Of a stretch of DNA of 64,000 nt, positions 18,612 to 29,064 are shown in pieces. The stretch is from Hymenobacter volaticus (GTDB taxonomy: Bacteria > Bacteroidota > Bacteroidia > Cytophagales > Hymenobacteraceae): assembly GCF_022921055.1 (NCBI RefSeq), contig NZ_CP095061.1, forward strand, positions 1,465,501 to 1,529,500. The letters are read 5' to 3'. A program made the translations under genes and the position numbers. Under the pieces are notes generated by a model, which was not told where the DNA came from, searched no databases, and was given only the letters and a program-made list of their open reading frames with translations. How positions within the stretch are numbered: position 1 is the first letter of the stretch; every line of letters starts with the position of its first letter.

Positions 18612-20545
18612 CTACTTATAGCTCCGCTGCGTGAGCTTCACGTTTTCGAACGTCAGTTCCTCCTTGTTTAGGATTTCCGGCTTGTTCTCGCCATTGTACT
18701 GCCAAGCAGCCACATAAGCGAAGTTCTCATCATCGCGCAATGCTTCACCTTCAGGAGTCTGGTATTCTTCGCGGAAGTGACCACCACAGCTTTCGTTGCG
18801 GTGCAGGGCGTCGTCAACCATTAATTCGCCTAGCTCTATGAAGTCGGCTACGCGGCCAGCGCTTTCCAGCATCTGGTTCAACTCTTGGTCGGTACCAGTG
18901 AGCTTCAAGTCGGACCAGAACTCGCGACGCAATTTCTGGATTTCCTGCTTAGCGTGCTGCAAGCCTTCGGCATTGCGAGCCATACCGCAGTATTCCCACA
19001 TGATGTGGCCGAGAGCTTTGTGGAATTCACCAGGGCTACGAGTCCCGTTGATGCTCATCAGCTTGTTGATACGCTCCCGTACACCAGCTTCAGCTTCTTC
19101 GAAAGCCAAATGATTGGTAGTAACAGGGGTAGGAGGGGTCTGCGCTAGCTGATCACCAATGGTATAAGGAATTACGAAATAGCCATCAGCAAGTCCTTGC
19201 ATCAGAGCCGAGGCCCCGAGGCGGTTAGCACCGTGGTCAGAGAAGTTACACTCTCCTGTGGCGTACAGAGCCGGGATAGTAGTTTGCAGGTTATAGTCCA
19301 CCCACAGGCCACCCATCGTGTAGTGCACGGCAGGATAAATGCGCATTGGCTGCTTATAGGGGTCTTCGCCAGTGATTTTCTCGTACATAGCGAACAGGTT
19401 ACCATACTTCTGGCTTACAGAGTCGGCACCGGTGCGCTTGATGATGTCGGCGAAGTCTAGGTATACAGCTAAGCCCGAGGAACCTACGCCACGGCCTTCG
19501 TCGCACATTTGCTTGGCATTGCGCGAAGCCACGTCGCGTGGTACGAGGTTACCGAAAGCAGGGTACTTGCGCTCCAAGAAGTAGTCCCGATCCTCTTCGG
19601 AAATATCGTTTACCGTTATTTCGCCTTTGCGCAAGCGCTCAGCGGTTTCCACAGTTTTGGGCACCCATACGCGGCCATCGTTACGCAACGACTCAGACAT
19701 CAACGTCAGCTTCGACTGGTAGTCACCTGATACTGGAATACAAGTCGGGTGAATCTGAGTGAAGCAAGGGTTAGCAAAATAAGCTCCCTTTTTGTGCGCC
19801 CGCCAGGCAGCAGTAGCGTTGCAGTACTTAGCATTCGTGCTCAGGTAGAATACGTTGCCATAACCACCCGTAGCCAATACCACTGCATGAGCAGCATGCC
19901 GTTCTATTTCACCAGTGATCAGGTTACGCGTGATAATGCCGCGTGCCTGACCATCGGCTACCACCAGATCCAGCATTTCGGAACGGGTGTACATCTTTAC
20001 CTTGCCATAGGCAATCTGGCGCGAAAGAGCGGAATAAGCTCCTAGCAGCAGTTGCTGTCCGGTTTGGCCACGGGCATAGAACGTACGGCTTACTTGAGCG
20101 CCACCAAACGAACGGTTGGCCAGTAACCCACCATATTCACGGGCAAACGGTACGCCCTGGGCTACACACTGGTCGATGATGTTTACCGATACCTGCGCCA
20201 AACGGTACACGTTGGCTTCGCGGGCACGGTAGTCACCACCTTTGACGGTGTCATAAAACAAACGGAAAATAGAGTCGCCGTCGTTTTGGTAGTTTTTAGC
20301 GGCATTAATACCCCCTGTGCAGCAATAGAGTGCGCACGGCGGGGAGAATCGTGGTATGTAAAGGCTTTTACGTTATAGCCTAGCTCTGCCAAGGAAGCAG
20401 CGGCGGCACCGCCTGCCAAGCCCGTACCTACTACAATAATGTCGTACTTACGTTTGTTGGCTGGGTTAACGAGCTTAACGTTGAACTTATGCTTCTCCCA
20501 TTTTTCGGCCAAGGGGCCTTCGGGAATTTTGGAATCCTGAAACAT
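18612..20545 (-). CDS. sdhA: Succinate dehydrogenase/fumarate reductase flavoprotein subunit, frameshifted in this sequence
   Basis: SdhA oxidises succinate with covalently bound FAD. The frame from ATG 20545 carries the dinucleotide loop [13 protein letters not shown] (about 38-50) and HSIAAQG, where the His binds FAD, then leaves frame. The remaining protein, [20 protein letters not shown] onward, continues in another frame to TAA at 18612. Adding one C to the run of five at 20311-20315 (+ strand) restores [14 protein letters not shown]. The corrected protein has about 644 residues, the usual size. C-terminal motifs are [10 protein letters not shown] and [20 protein letters not shown]. sdhC ends 12 bp upstream. 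Loss of function would break the TCA cycle, so a sequence error is likely. Confidence 0.9.
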
Positions 20546-20557
20546 CAGCTAGGCAGA

Positions 20558-21265
20558 TTAGGACTTGAAAATAAAGAAGTACAGCGGCATAGCTGCGAAT
20601 CCAGCACAAACGATGATGGAGAAAGCGTAGCCGACCATCTTAATAACAGGCGTGTACTTGCGGTGGTTTAAACCTAGCGTCTGAAATCCACTATTAAAAC
20701 CGTGGAGTAAATGGTAACAGAGCGCCACTTGGGCGAGCACATACAGCAATACGTACCACCACGTCTGAAACGAGGTCATCACTACCCCATACAAGTTCTT
20801 ATTGTTCTGCGAGTCGAAGGGGAGCGGCTCGTAGTGAAAACGGTAATAGAAATTATAAAGGTGCACGATCAGGAAAACCAGAATGATGGAGCCAAGCAGG
20901 CCCATATTCCGCGACTTCCAGTCGCTGTTCTGCCCAATATTATCGACAACGTACTTTTGATTGCCCCGGGCCGCTTGGTTGCGGCGCGTCAGAACGATAG
21001 ACTCGTAGATGTGAAAGCCAAAGCCAGCTACCAATATGATTTCGGCTACCCGAATCAACGGATTGGTGCTCATGAAGTGCGAGTAGGTATTGAAGGCCAA
21101 GCCTCCGTCGCCTTTGAAAAGTTGTAGGTTACCAATTAGATGCACGACCAGAAACGAGCAAAGGAAAAGTCCGGTCACGGACATAATAACCTTGCGGCCA
21201 ATACTACTGGTAACCGTCTTGTTAATCCAACTCATAGAAGCTGCTAAAGGGTTTGTTGAGGTCAT
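20558..21265 (-). CDS. sdhC: Succinate dehydrogenase cytochrome b558 subunit
   Basis: This is the single membrane subunit of the b558-type succinate:quinone oxidoreductase, with five hydrophobic helices and His residues for two hemes b (for example VVHLIGNLQLF, GFHIYESIVL, FLIVHLYNFYYRFH, CYHLLHGFNSGFQ). I start at ATG 21265 (235 residues) rather than an ATG at 21286, because a near-perfect promoter -7 box at 21276-21283 overlaps the latter. It is the first gene of sdhCA. Confidence 0.93.
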   Translation of the reverse strand: MTSTNPLAASMSWINKTVTSSIGRKVIMSVTGLFLCSFLVVHLIGNLQLFKGDGGLAFNTYSHFMSTNPLIRVAEIILVAGFGFHIYESIVLTRRNQAARGNQKYVVDNIGQNSDWKSRNMGLLGSIILVFLIVHLYNFYYRFHYEPLPFDSQNNKNLYGVVMTSFQTWWYVLLYVLAQVALCYHLLHGFNSGFQTLGLNHRKYTPVIKMVGYAFSIIVCAGFAAMPLYFFIFKS

Positions 21266-21275
21266 TTGTAGCTGC

Positions 21276-21306
21276 CAAAGGTACATGGCAACCTACTAGG
21301 AAACAA
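21276..21306 (-). promoter_or_regulatory. sdhC promoter
   Basis: On the - strand TTG (21306-21304), a 20-bp spacer and TACCTTTG (21283-21276) fit the Bacteroidota sigma-ABfr consensus. The predicted transcription start is about 7 bp downstream, only a few bases before the sdhC ATG at 21265, so the mRNA may be nearly leaderless. Confidence 0.65.
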
Positions 21307-21486
21307 TTGAAATAAACTTCGGCGTTCCCTCGTTAGCTCGCATGAATCAATATGCGCGCTACTCCGTTATAGAAATGGAGTCTGCTGATTCTTTTACCAA
21401 CCTATAGGTCTGATTTTTGTTAGATTAGTCCTAAGGTTTCGCTGTTGTTCAGCTGCTGGCCTTTCCTCTTCTCATTACCCGCCTCT

Positions 21487-24401
21487 ATGTTGCGTCCGTT
21501 ACTATTCCGTTTGGCCCGGTTTGGGTCATTGTTGTTGCTTCTGGTGGGGTTGTTGACTTTGGCGTTCCCAACCCAAGCAACCCACATCCGGGCCGGTGAT
21601 ATCCAATCAAAGGTTGATACCACCGCCGGCGCCAATCCGCGGCGTATTTTCTTTCGATTAACCCTCTACTGTAGAGACCCAGCGAGTGGTGTGCCCGACC
21701 AGCCTACCGCTGCCATTTTCTTCGGCGATGGTAGCTGTGACTTGAATGTAGCCCGCACTACTAACGTGCTGCTTCAGCCTGACGTGCGGCGCTACACATA
21801 CGAGTTCGAGCATACGTATGGGGCACCAAGTCCGCCCGGCAATCCGTATAGAGTTAGTTTTATTGGGGAGAACCGAAATGCAGGAATCAGGAATATGTCG
21901 AACTCTGTGAACCAGTCGTTCTACATATCTACCACGGTTACCATTGACCCGGCTTTATTGCAGAACCGCTCTCCGGTACTTCGGCGCCCTGCCATTGACA
22001 ACGCAGTAGTGGGGCAGGTTTTTCAACACAACCCCGCTGCATACGACGCCGATGGAGATTCTTTGGCGTATGCGCTTGTAAACAGCCAGCAAGCTGGAAA
22101 TGCAGCAGCAGTAGTGAACTGTACTCCTGCACCTGCCTCCGTTCCTAATTTTGTATTGCCTAATGCAGCCGCTCCTGGTGTGCAGGTGCCTTTCACTGGG
22201 CCGCCAGTAGGAGTGCCTGGAGACAACGCTATTTTTCAGATAGACCCTGTTACGGGGCAAGTGGTATGGAACGCTCCTAGTTCGCCTGGCGAGTATAACT
22301 TTGCCTTGGTGGTGAAGGAATACCGCCGCGTGGTAGTGGGTGGCCAACGTACTTACCGCCTTATTGCCGAGGTTATCCGAGACCTGCAGGTTACGGTGCG
22401 TGCAAACAACAACAAGCTGCCAGAACTAGTAATCCCGGCCGACCTATGCGTAGTAGCTGGTACGCCCGTGGTGGGCAACGTGCGCGCCACCGACCCCGAT
22501 GGCAACCGGGTACGGCTCTCCGCTAACAGTGGAATTCTGCCCCCGGCCACTTTCACGCAATCCTCCTTCGGTCCCCCTACGGCAACAGGCACCTTCCGTT
22601 GGACGCCCGATTGTAATAACATTGCTGCCGCCCCTACGCAAGTAGTTTTCAATGCTACTGATGAGCCTACTGGAGCCAATGCTGTACCGCTGACCGACAT
22701 CCGCACGTGGCGCATTACCGTTATCGGCCCGGCGCCACAGAACCTGCGCGCCACCGCCATTACCGGCCCCAACAACGCGCGCAACACCCGCTTGACGTGG
22801 AACAGTTACATCTGCCGCAAGCCTGGGGCACGGGTGCTGATCTACCGGCGTGAGGGTTCCAACAATACGCCCTTTGGTCCTTGCGAGACGGGTATCCCGG
22901 CCTCCTCGGGCTATGTGCAGATTGCTTCCCTCACTTACACGGGCACCACCGACATCGTCGACTACACCGACACCAACGGCGGGCAAGGCCTGGAGCGAGG
23001 CAAGACCTACTGCTACCGCATCTACGTGGCTTTCCCGCTGCCCGCCGGGGCGCTAGCCTGGCCTCACAGGAAGCGTGCGTGGAGTTCCCGGGCCGGGCCC
23101 TGCTCATGCGCAACGTGACGGTGGACCGCACGGCTACCAGTGCCGGCCAGATCACCGTGCGCTGGACCAAGCCCCGCAGCACGCCTGCCTTCGCCGACCC
23201 GCAGCAGTTTCGCGTGCTGCGCGCCCAAGGTCAGGGCGGCACGCAGACTTTCACCCAAGTCGGGCCACTTATTACAGTGGCGCCCAACACAAATGACACG
23301 ACTTACGTCGATGCCGACCCCTCGCTGGACACGCAAAACCGCGCCTACACCTACAAGGTGGAGTTCCTGAGTCAGAACGTGGTGACCGAGACGGCCACGG
23401 CGGCCTCGAGTGTGCGCCTGGAGGGGACGGCTACGCCCGCTGTATCAACCACGGACCTAAACACGATTGACGTGCGCTGGACCTATAATGTACCCTGGGA
23501 CAACACGCGCCAGCCCACGGTCATCTACCGCCGAGGCCCGGACCCGAGTGGGCCGTTTGTGCGCATCGGCACGGCCACGAGCACAGCCACGGGCGGCAGC
23601 TACCGCGACCAAGGCACGGCCACGCAGCGCTTGATCAAAGGTCAGACCTATTGCTACTATGTCGAAACGACCGGCACCTACAACAATCCCGAAAAACTGC
23701 CGAGTGGACTGGTGAACCTAAGCCAGCAGCAGTGCATTGCCGTGCGCAACGTGCCGTGCGCACCGGTGCTGCGCCTGCAACAGTCCAACTGCGACAGCCT
23801 AGCCAGCCGCCTGTTCGATTTGCCTGCAACCCCCCTCAGCGGGCCGGTCTACACCAACCGGCTGAGCTGGCAACTGAGCACTACTCCTGCTGACTGCAGT
23901 CGTGCCATCGCCGCTTACAACCTTTACTATGCTCCAGCTGGCCAGGATTCGCTGCGCTTCCTGACTACAGTACCCGCTACGCAGACCAGCTACGAGCATC
24001 GCAACCTCTCCTCGGAAGCAGCCTGCTATGCCGTGCAGGCCGTCGATTCGAGCGGCACGCTCAGCGCGCTCAGCAACCGCGCCTGCAAAGAGGACTGCCA
24101 GCTCTTCTTGCTGCCCAACATCTTTACTCCTAACGGCGACGGTAAGAACGACACGTTCCGGCCCAAGGTCTTCACCCCGATCCGACGCACCCACTTCACC
24201 GTCTTCAACCGCTGGGGCGTCAAGATCTACGAGAGCAGCGCTGACCCGCTCATCAACTGGCGTGGAGGCGGCAGCCGCAGTGAGGGCGGCGCCTCACCGT
24301 CCGTGGTCGAAGGCGTCTATTACTATCAGGCCGAGGTCGAGTTTGGCGATGTGGCCAACACCAAGCGTACTTACAAAGGGTGGGTGCAAATCACCCGCTA
24401 G
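21487..24401 (+). CDS. Large secreted protein with gliding-motility-associated (T9SS type B) C-terminal domain, frameshifted
   Basis: A predicted surface adhesin-like protein exported by Sec and T9SS. ATG 21487 opens a signal peptide (LLLLLVGLLTLAFPTQATH). Repeated beta-sandwich regions follow, with Ig/cadherin-like patterns such as AYDADGDSLAYALV and RATDPDGNRVRLSA, and later fibronectin III-like blocks. The C-terminus NIFTPNGDGKNDTFRPK ... FNRWGVKIYES ... YKGWVQITR is the gliding-motility-associated sorting domain. The first frame is lost after PLPAG near 23050; adding a G to the run of four at 23047-23050 joins it to the second frame (GASLASQEACVEFPG). The corrected length is about 971 residues. 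The ligand is unknown. Confidence 0.85.
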
Positions 24402-24427
24402 TAATTTTGCTTAGCGCGCTGTTTACA

Positions 24428-24460
24428 AAGCCCGTTGCCTTCCGGCAGCGGGCTTTTTTA
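24428..24460 (+). terminator. Terminator after the T9SS type-B protein gene
   Basis: AGCCCGTTGCC pairs with GGCAGCGGGCT (one G-T pair) around a TTCC loop and is followed by TTTTTT. It separates the adhesin-like gene from fabD. Confidence 0.85.
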
Positions 24461-24505
24461 TTCCTGCTATCTTGCTGCCCCATCTTTTTCTCCGTTTCTC
24501 TCCTT

Positions 24506-25393
24506 ATGAAAGCAGTAGTTTTTCCGGGCCAGGGCAGCCAATTCAGCGGTATGGGTCGTGACCTGTACGAGCAATACCCCGAAGCGCGGCGCCTCATGGA
24601 TCAAGCCAATGAAATCCTAGGTTTCCAGCTCACTGACGTTATGTTCAACGGCTCTGAGGACGATCTACGCCGCACCGATGTTACGCAACCGGCCATTTTC
24701 CTGCATTCTGTGGCGCTAGCTGCCGTATTGCCTGATCTTAATCCTGATATGGTGGCTGGTCATTCGCTGGGCGAGTTTTCAGCGCTGGTAACCGCCAAAG
24801 TGTTGCAGTTCGAAGATGCATTGCGCTTAGTCGCCCAACGGGCTCAAGCTATGCAGGTAGCCTGCCAAGAGCAGCCTGGCACTATGGCGGCTATTTTGGC
24901 GCTTGACGACGATACCACAACGCGCATCTGCCAGGAAATAACGGAAGCAGGCAACGTGGTAGTAGCCGCCAATTTCAACTGCCCAGGTCAGTTGGTGGTA
25001 TCGGGTTCCCAGCGTGGTATAGAGTTGGCCTGTGAGCAGCTGAAAGCCGCTGGTGCTAAACGGGCTCTTCCACTGCCGGTAGGCGGAGCTTTCCATTCTC
25101 CTTTGATGCAGTCGGCGGAAGCTGCTTTGGCAGAGGCTATTGCTAAAACCACTTTCTCCGCTGGTATCTGCCCTATTTACCAGAATGTGGACGCTACCCC
25201 GCACCGTGATCCCGACGAAATTCGGGAAAACTTGGTGCGCCAACTCACCGCTCCCGTCCGCTGGACGCAAAGTGTACAGCGCATGGTCCAGGATGGCGCC
25301 AAAGAGTTTGTGGAGTGTGGCCCTGGTAAGGTGCTGCAAGGATTGGTGAAAAAAATTGCACCGGAGGTATCGGTAAGTTCAGCTACTTTGTAG
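24506..25393 (+). CDS. fabD: Malonyl-CoA:ACP S-malonyltransferase
   Basis: FabD loads malonyl groups onto acyl carrier protein for fatty acid synthesis in the cytosol. The 295-residue protein begins MKAVVFPGQGSQFSGMG, has the catalytic serine S87 in GHSLGE and the conserved GGAFHSPLM with the active-site His near 196. Start at ATG 24506; a longer upstream frame would run through the terminator of the previous gene. It converges on folK. Confidence 0.95.
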   Translation: MKAVVFPGQGSQFSGMGRDLYEQYPEARRLMDQANEILGFQLTDVMFNGSEDDLRRTDVTQPAIFLHSVALAAVLPDLNPDMVAGHSLGEFSALVTAKVLQFEDALRLVAQRAQAMQVACQEQPGTMAAILALDDDTTTRICQEITEAGNVVVAANFNCPGQLVVSGSQRGIELACEQLKAAGAKRALPLPVGGAFHSPLMQSAEAALAEAIAKTTFSAGICPIYQNVDATPHRDPDEIRENLVRQLTAPVRWTQSVQRMVQDGAKEFVECGPGKVLQGLVKKIAPEVSVSSATL

Positions 25394-25462
25394 CCACCCA
25401 TAAACAAAAGGAAAGGCCCTACGGATGGTTTCGCAGGGCCTTTCCTTTTGTTTATGGGTGGC
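25393..25462. terminator. 28-bp perfect palindrome between fabD and folK
   Basis: Positions 25393-25420 are perfectly complementary to 25435-25462, with a 14-base loop. The palindrome begins on the last base of the fabD stop codon. The arms have A/T-rich outer parts and a GGCCCT core, so it can serve as a terminator for fabD; folK, coming from the other side, ends 174 bp away. Confidence 0.85.
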
Positions 25463-25636
25463 GCAAACAATAGAGACTCAAAGTCAACAGTAATGCTTCT
25501 GTGAGCAGCTTTGCAACAATAAATTCAGCCTGGGACAAGGTTGCATTGTCTTGGAGGCTCCTAAGTAGCCGTTGCCATTTATATGCTCAGTCGCTAACCT
25601 AGCTTGGCCGTGACTTGGTAGTAAAACCAAAAAGCT

Positions 25637-26122
25637 TCATTTTTCGATTCGCACCACTGCCAGTTCATCTTCACAGGCTGCGAGTAATTCCCCTATTGTT
25701 CGGTGTAGTATTGGGTGTGCAACTTCGGCAGCAATTTCTGCTAGCGGCACTAGCGCGAATCGGCGTTCTGACAGGCGCGGATGAGGAACGGTGAGGCGGG
25801 GCGTATCTAGCACAAGGTCGTCGTAGAGAAGTATGTCTACATCGAGGGTCCGGGCTCCCCAACGAATTTTTCGTTTGCGGCCGGCTTGCTGCTCTGTTTG
25901 CAGACACGCATCTAGTAGAGCTTCGGGCGAGAGCATAGTATGCAGACGCACCGCCTGATTCAGAAAAGCGGGCTGATCTTCGAGGCCCCACGCGGCAGTT
26001 TCATACAATCCCGATACGGCTTCCAAAGAGCCAGCGAGAGCTGCCAATTGCTGCAGGGCTTCAGTAAGAATGGCTAGTCGGTCGCCAAGATTGGAGCCAA
26101 GCAGAAGGTAAGCGGTTGCCAT
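25637..26122 (-). CDS. folK: 2-amino-4-hydroxy-6-hydroxymethyldihydropteridine pyrophosphokinase (HPPK)
   Basis: FolK transfers pyrophosphate from ATP to the pterin in folate synthesis. The 161-residue protein has LLLGSNLGDR at the N-terminus, LYETAAWG, FLNQAV and the signature RWGARTLDVDILLYDD at about 86-101, with HPRLSERRFALVPLAEIA following. Length and motifs fit single-domain HPPK. Transcribed alone on the - strand. Confidence 0.95.
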   Translation of the reverse strand: MATAYLLLGSNLGDRLAILTEALQQLAALAGSLEAVSGLYETAAWGLEDQPAFLNQAVRLHTMLSPEALLDACLQTEQQAGRKRKIRWGARTLDVDILLYDDLVLDTPRLTVPHPRLSERRFALVPLAEIAAEVAHPILHRTIGELLAACEDELAVVRIEK

Positions 26123-26221
26123 GAAGCAATGAACAAGTAGCGTTTAACGAAGCATAATAAGTCAGCAAAGTAACTAGTGCAGGCTGCCATCAGTGCTAGT
26201 TGAATAAGCTGAGGCTACATG

Positions 26222-27103
26222 CTACTTGGTTGATGGCAACGCCCGCTGAAAAAACTCGACTGTGGCATCGGCAGCTTGTTTTGCCTCTGCGGGTAATTCC
26301 TCGGAGGCCCACGGGTGGGCACCACCAAAGTTGTGCGTAACGTTGGGGAGAATCAGCAATTCGGCCTCGGGCTTCCAGTTCTTTAGCTCATGGGCACGCT
26401 GCACGGATACGGTTTCGTCTTGGTCGCCGTGAAGGAAAAGCACAGGCTTGTGCAGCTTGCGGCGCACAATGTGCGGGATGTCGAGGCGCAAGCGGTTGGC
26501 GTGGTAGTCTTCCACAATCTGGTAGTAGAGTGGCAGTTGCTGCTTGGTTCGGCTGTTTTCGACGTGATAGACGCCTTGCTGCTGCCATTGCTGCATCAGT
26601 TCCTCCGGCCAGCCAGGATTGATGTTGTTGATACCAGCCCACGTAGCTATGGCCTGCACCCGCGGATCTTCGGCGGCTTTGAGCAGCACCAAGCCGCCGC
26701 CGCGGCTGTGGCCTATCAGGGCAAGGCGGGTAAGGTCGGTTTCGATGGCCGGAATACCAGTTATAGTAGGTTGTTCCAGCGAGTCCAGCAGAGTGCCAAT
26801 GTCGTCGAGTTCCAGTGAGAAGTTGTTTCGACCAAAGGCTTCGAGGTCTTCCAGGTCGCCGGTGCCGCCCACTACCAAGCCGTTGTGCGACAGATTTAGC
26901 TTCACAAATACAAAGCCTTGCTGCGCAAAATAATCAGCCAGCAAGTTAAAGTGCCCCCAGTCCTTAAACCCTTTAAAGCCGTGCACAAACACTACCACTG
27001 GCTTGGGCTGACCATCGGACAGGTAGCGGGCGTCGGCGGTGAAAGGCCGGTTATGGCGTGAGTTGGTCAGTTGAAAATCGAGGCGGACGGGTTGCGTAGG
27101 CAT
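26222..27103 (-). CDS. Alpha/beta hydrolase (dienelactone hydrolase-like)
   Basis: The 293-residue cytosolic protein shows an alpha/beta hydrolase fold: oxyanion-loop segment VVVFVHGFKGFKDWG at about 36-50, nucleophile elbow GHSRGG with Ser at 133, an acidic residue in HGDQDETVSV and the catalytic His in NVTHNFGG. Substrate unknown; peptide-free esterase or lactonase activity is likely. ATG at 27103 is preferred over one 15 bp upstream. It is divergent from the polyprenyl synthase gene. Confidence 0.85.
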   Translation of the reverse strand: MPTQPVRLDFQLTNSRHNRPFTADARYLSDGQPKPVVVFVHGFKGFKDWGHFNLLADYFAQQGFVFVKLNLSHNGLVVGGTGDLEDLEAFGRNNFSLELDDIGTLLDSLEQPTITGIPAIETDLTRLALIGHSRGGGLVLLKAAEDPRVQAIATWAGINNINPGWPEELMQQWQQQGVYHVENSRTKQQLPLYYQIVEDYHANRLRLDIPHIVRRKLHKPVLFLHGDQDETVSVQRAHELKNWKPEAELLILPNVTHNFGGAHPWASEELPAEAKQAADATVEFFQRALPSTK

Positions 27104-27261
27104 AGAGCGAAGATACACGCTGAAGGGATGATGTTCCGCCGGGGTACATAAGAACGTTTAGACCATCGTTCTTTTCATTTCACTAACTCTCCAACTCAGC
27201 TCTTCACCACCTCTTTATTTCACCATTTTCCCCGTATCATTGCAGCGCCCAAAACCGCTGC

Positions 27262-28242
27262 ATGAACGTTACGCTGGACCAAATACAGGCGCCAATTGCC
27301 ACCGAGATGGCGGAATTTGAACAAAAATTCCGGGCGTCCATGCAAACCAAGGTGTTGCTCCTCGATAAAATCATGGGCTACATTGTGAAGCGCAAGGGCA
27401 AGCAGATTCGGCCCATGTTCGTGTTTTTCACGGCCAAGATCAGCGGTGGCGACCCGCTGCCCGAAGCGTCTTACCGTGGCGCGGCGCTTATTGAGTTGCT
27501 ACACACCGCCACGCTCGTGCACGACGATGTAGTAGACGAAAGCAATTACCGGCGCGGTTTCTTCTCCATTAATGCTCTCTGGAAAAACAAGATTGCCGTA
27601 TTGGTCGGAGATTATCTGCTGAGTAAAGGTCTGCTGCTCAGTCTCGAAAACGACGATTACGCGCTGCTTAAATTAGTGAGCAACGCCGTGCGCGAGTTAA
27701 GCGAGGGCGAACTACTCCAAATCGAAAAGGCCCGCCGCCTCGACATTACCGAGGATGTGTACTTTGATATCATCCGACAAAAAACCGCCTCCCTTATTGC
27801 TTCCTGCTGTGCCGTTGGAGCCGCCTCCGCTGGCGCCGACACGGAAACCATTGAGCGCGCCCGGCTTTTTGGGGAAAAAGTGGGCATGGCCTTCCAAATC
27901 AAAGACGACCTTTTCGACTTCGGTACGGCCGAAATCGGCAAGCCAGTCGGCATTGACATCAAAGAAAAAAAGATGACGCTGCCGCTCATTTATTCGTTGC
28001 AACAAGCCGATTGGCTCACCAAGCGCCGCGTCATCTACAATGTCAAGAACAACGACGGGCGGAAAGACCGGGTGCAGGCCGTAATTGAGTTTGTGAAGAA
28101 GAGCGGGGGCCTAGAATACGCAATCCGGGTGATGGAAAAGTACCGCGACGAGGCCTTAACTATCCTTCGTACGTTTCCTGATTCGCCTTCCCGTAGCTCC
28201 TTGGAGCAGCTAATCAACTACACTATAGAGCGGGAGAAGTAG
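27262..28242 (+). CDS. Trans-type polyprenyl diphosphate synthase
   Basis: This enzyme condenses isopentenyl diphosphate onto an allylic primer to make the long prenyl tail of menaquinone. The 326-residue protein contains the first Asp-rich motif DDVVD (88-92) in LLHTATLVHDDVVDESNYRRG, and the second motif in FQIKDDLFDFG near 211-221, along with GKQIRPMF for diphosphate binding. Size fits the octaprenyl/heptaprenyl synthase group; the chain length cannot be read safely. Confidence 0.93.
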   Translation: MNVTLDQIQAPIATEMAEFEQKFRASMQTKVLLLDKIMGYIVKRKGKQIRPMFVFFTAKISGGDPLPEASYRGAALIELLHTATLVHDDVVDESNYRRGFFSINALWKNKIAVLVGDYLLSKGLLLSLENDDYALLKLVSNAVRELSEGELLQIEKARRLDITEDVYFDIIRQKTASLIASCCAVGAASAGADTETIERARLFGEKVGMAFQIKDDLFDFGTAEIGKPVGIDIKEKKMTLPLIYSLQQADWLTKRRVIYNVKNNDGRKDRVQAVIEFVKKSGGLEYAIRVMEKYRDEALTILRTFPDSPSRSSLEQLINYTIEREK

Positions 28243-28266
28243 CGCGAAGTATTACGTTTTTATTTT

Positions 28267-28695
28267 ATGAGAATACTAGTAGTGCCACTCTTATTACTAA
28301 CTACTGTTGCTTATGCGCAGAAAGGTACGCTCGTACCAACTGTTTCTTCCGATAGTACCTATGGCTATACTGCACATAATCCGCTAAAACTAAAGCAAGG
28401 AGATATAGGGCGAAGCATAAACTTCTCCGTTGGCTTTTTAAAAAATCTGCGCACTGCTGACAACCAGCCGCTAGAACTAATAGGGCGGTACTCGATGAGT
28501 GACCCTAGTTATACTCAGCCAGCTATTCAACTAAATGACCGTTTAACAAGTAGGCACATTAATGGACGAGGCGGAATACTAGATCATTATACGTTTCGGA
28601 CTGCTAGTAATGACACGCTGCATCTATTCGTCGACGTGTATCACAAGGGTCCGCGACTTGTACCCAAAGGGCTGAAATACGTTGGCTTCGAGTAA
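28267..28695 (+). CDS. Small secreted protein of unknown function
   Basis: The 142-residue product has a signal peptide (RILVVPLLLLTTVAYAQ) with predicted cleavage after AYAQ or AYA. The mature part begins with STYGYTAHNPLKLK and a GRSINFSVGFLKNLRTADNQPLELI region, and ends HLFVDVYHKGPRLVPKGLKYVGF. I do not recognise a catalytic motif. The gene is AT-richer than its neighbours. It starts 24 bp after the polyprenyl synthase stop, and may be cotranscribed with it, but there is no clear functional link. Confidence 0.75.
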   Translation: MRILVVPLLLLTTVAYAQKGTLVPTVSSDSTYGYTAHNPLKLKQGDIGRSINFSVGFLKNLRTADNQPLELIGRYSMSDPSYTQPAIQLNDRLTSRHINGRGGILDHYTFRTASNDTLHLFVDVYHKGPRLVPKGLKYVGFE

Positions 28696-28702
28696 TTGTC
28701 AA

Positions 28703-28746
28703 TAAAAAACCGGATGGCTGGCAACTTGCCAGCCATCCGGTTTTTA
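28703..28746. terminator. 20-bp palindrome at a convergent junction
   Basis: AAAAACCGGATGGCTGGCAA (28705-28724) and its exact complement (28726-28745) are separated by a single base, with A and T runs outside: a bidirectional terminator between the small secreted protein and the zinc-ribbon protein. Confidence 0.87.
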
Positions 28747-28764
28747 TGCTGTTTGTGTTAGCAA

Positions 28765-29064
28765 CTACTGTGCTATCTGATACTCCACGCTTTCGGGTGC
28801 CACTTCGGATACCTCGAACGTCACGCCGTCAAAGGTGCTCTTGACGGTGATTTCGTGAATCATGTCGCAGCCGGGGCACTTAATTTCTTCGGTTTCGAAC
28901 TGCCCGTCGTCTTCGGTGGAATTAGCCAAATGGTCGGCGGCGGGTACGCCAAGTAGATCCGTGAAAACTTCCGTATGGCACTGGTTGCACTCGAACTTGA
29001 GGCCTACCGTACGGCCTTGGAGCTCATCGAGAGGGGCGGGGGTGGTTTTCTGTTGAATCCACAT
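28765..29064 (-). CDS. Small zinc-ribbon protein
   Basis: ATG 29064 gives 99 residues with two CxxC pairs, CNQCH (C26, C29) and CPGC (C63, C66), a zinc-ribbon arrangement. Between the pairs is a polar, acidic loop of some 33 residues. An in-frame upstream extension of 30 residues is possible but has no conserved look. Such proteins may bind nucleic acid or act as adaptors; no specific function can be given. It is divergent from the P450 gene. Confidence 0.7.
   Translation of the reverse strand: MWIQQKTTPAPLDELQGRTVGLKFECNQCHTEVFTDLLGVPAADHLANSTEDDGQFETEEIKCPGCDMIHEITVKSTFDGVTFEVSEVAPESVEYQIAQ

Noticed and set aside
20183..20545. Separate small gene before sdhA
   Set aside because: Its sequence is exactly the N-terminus of sdhA out of frame by one base; treated as one gene.
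22881..24401. Separate gene for the second half of the T9SS type-B protein
   Set aside because: No signal peptide; it continues the first half after adding one G, so the two are one gene.
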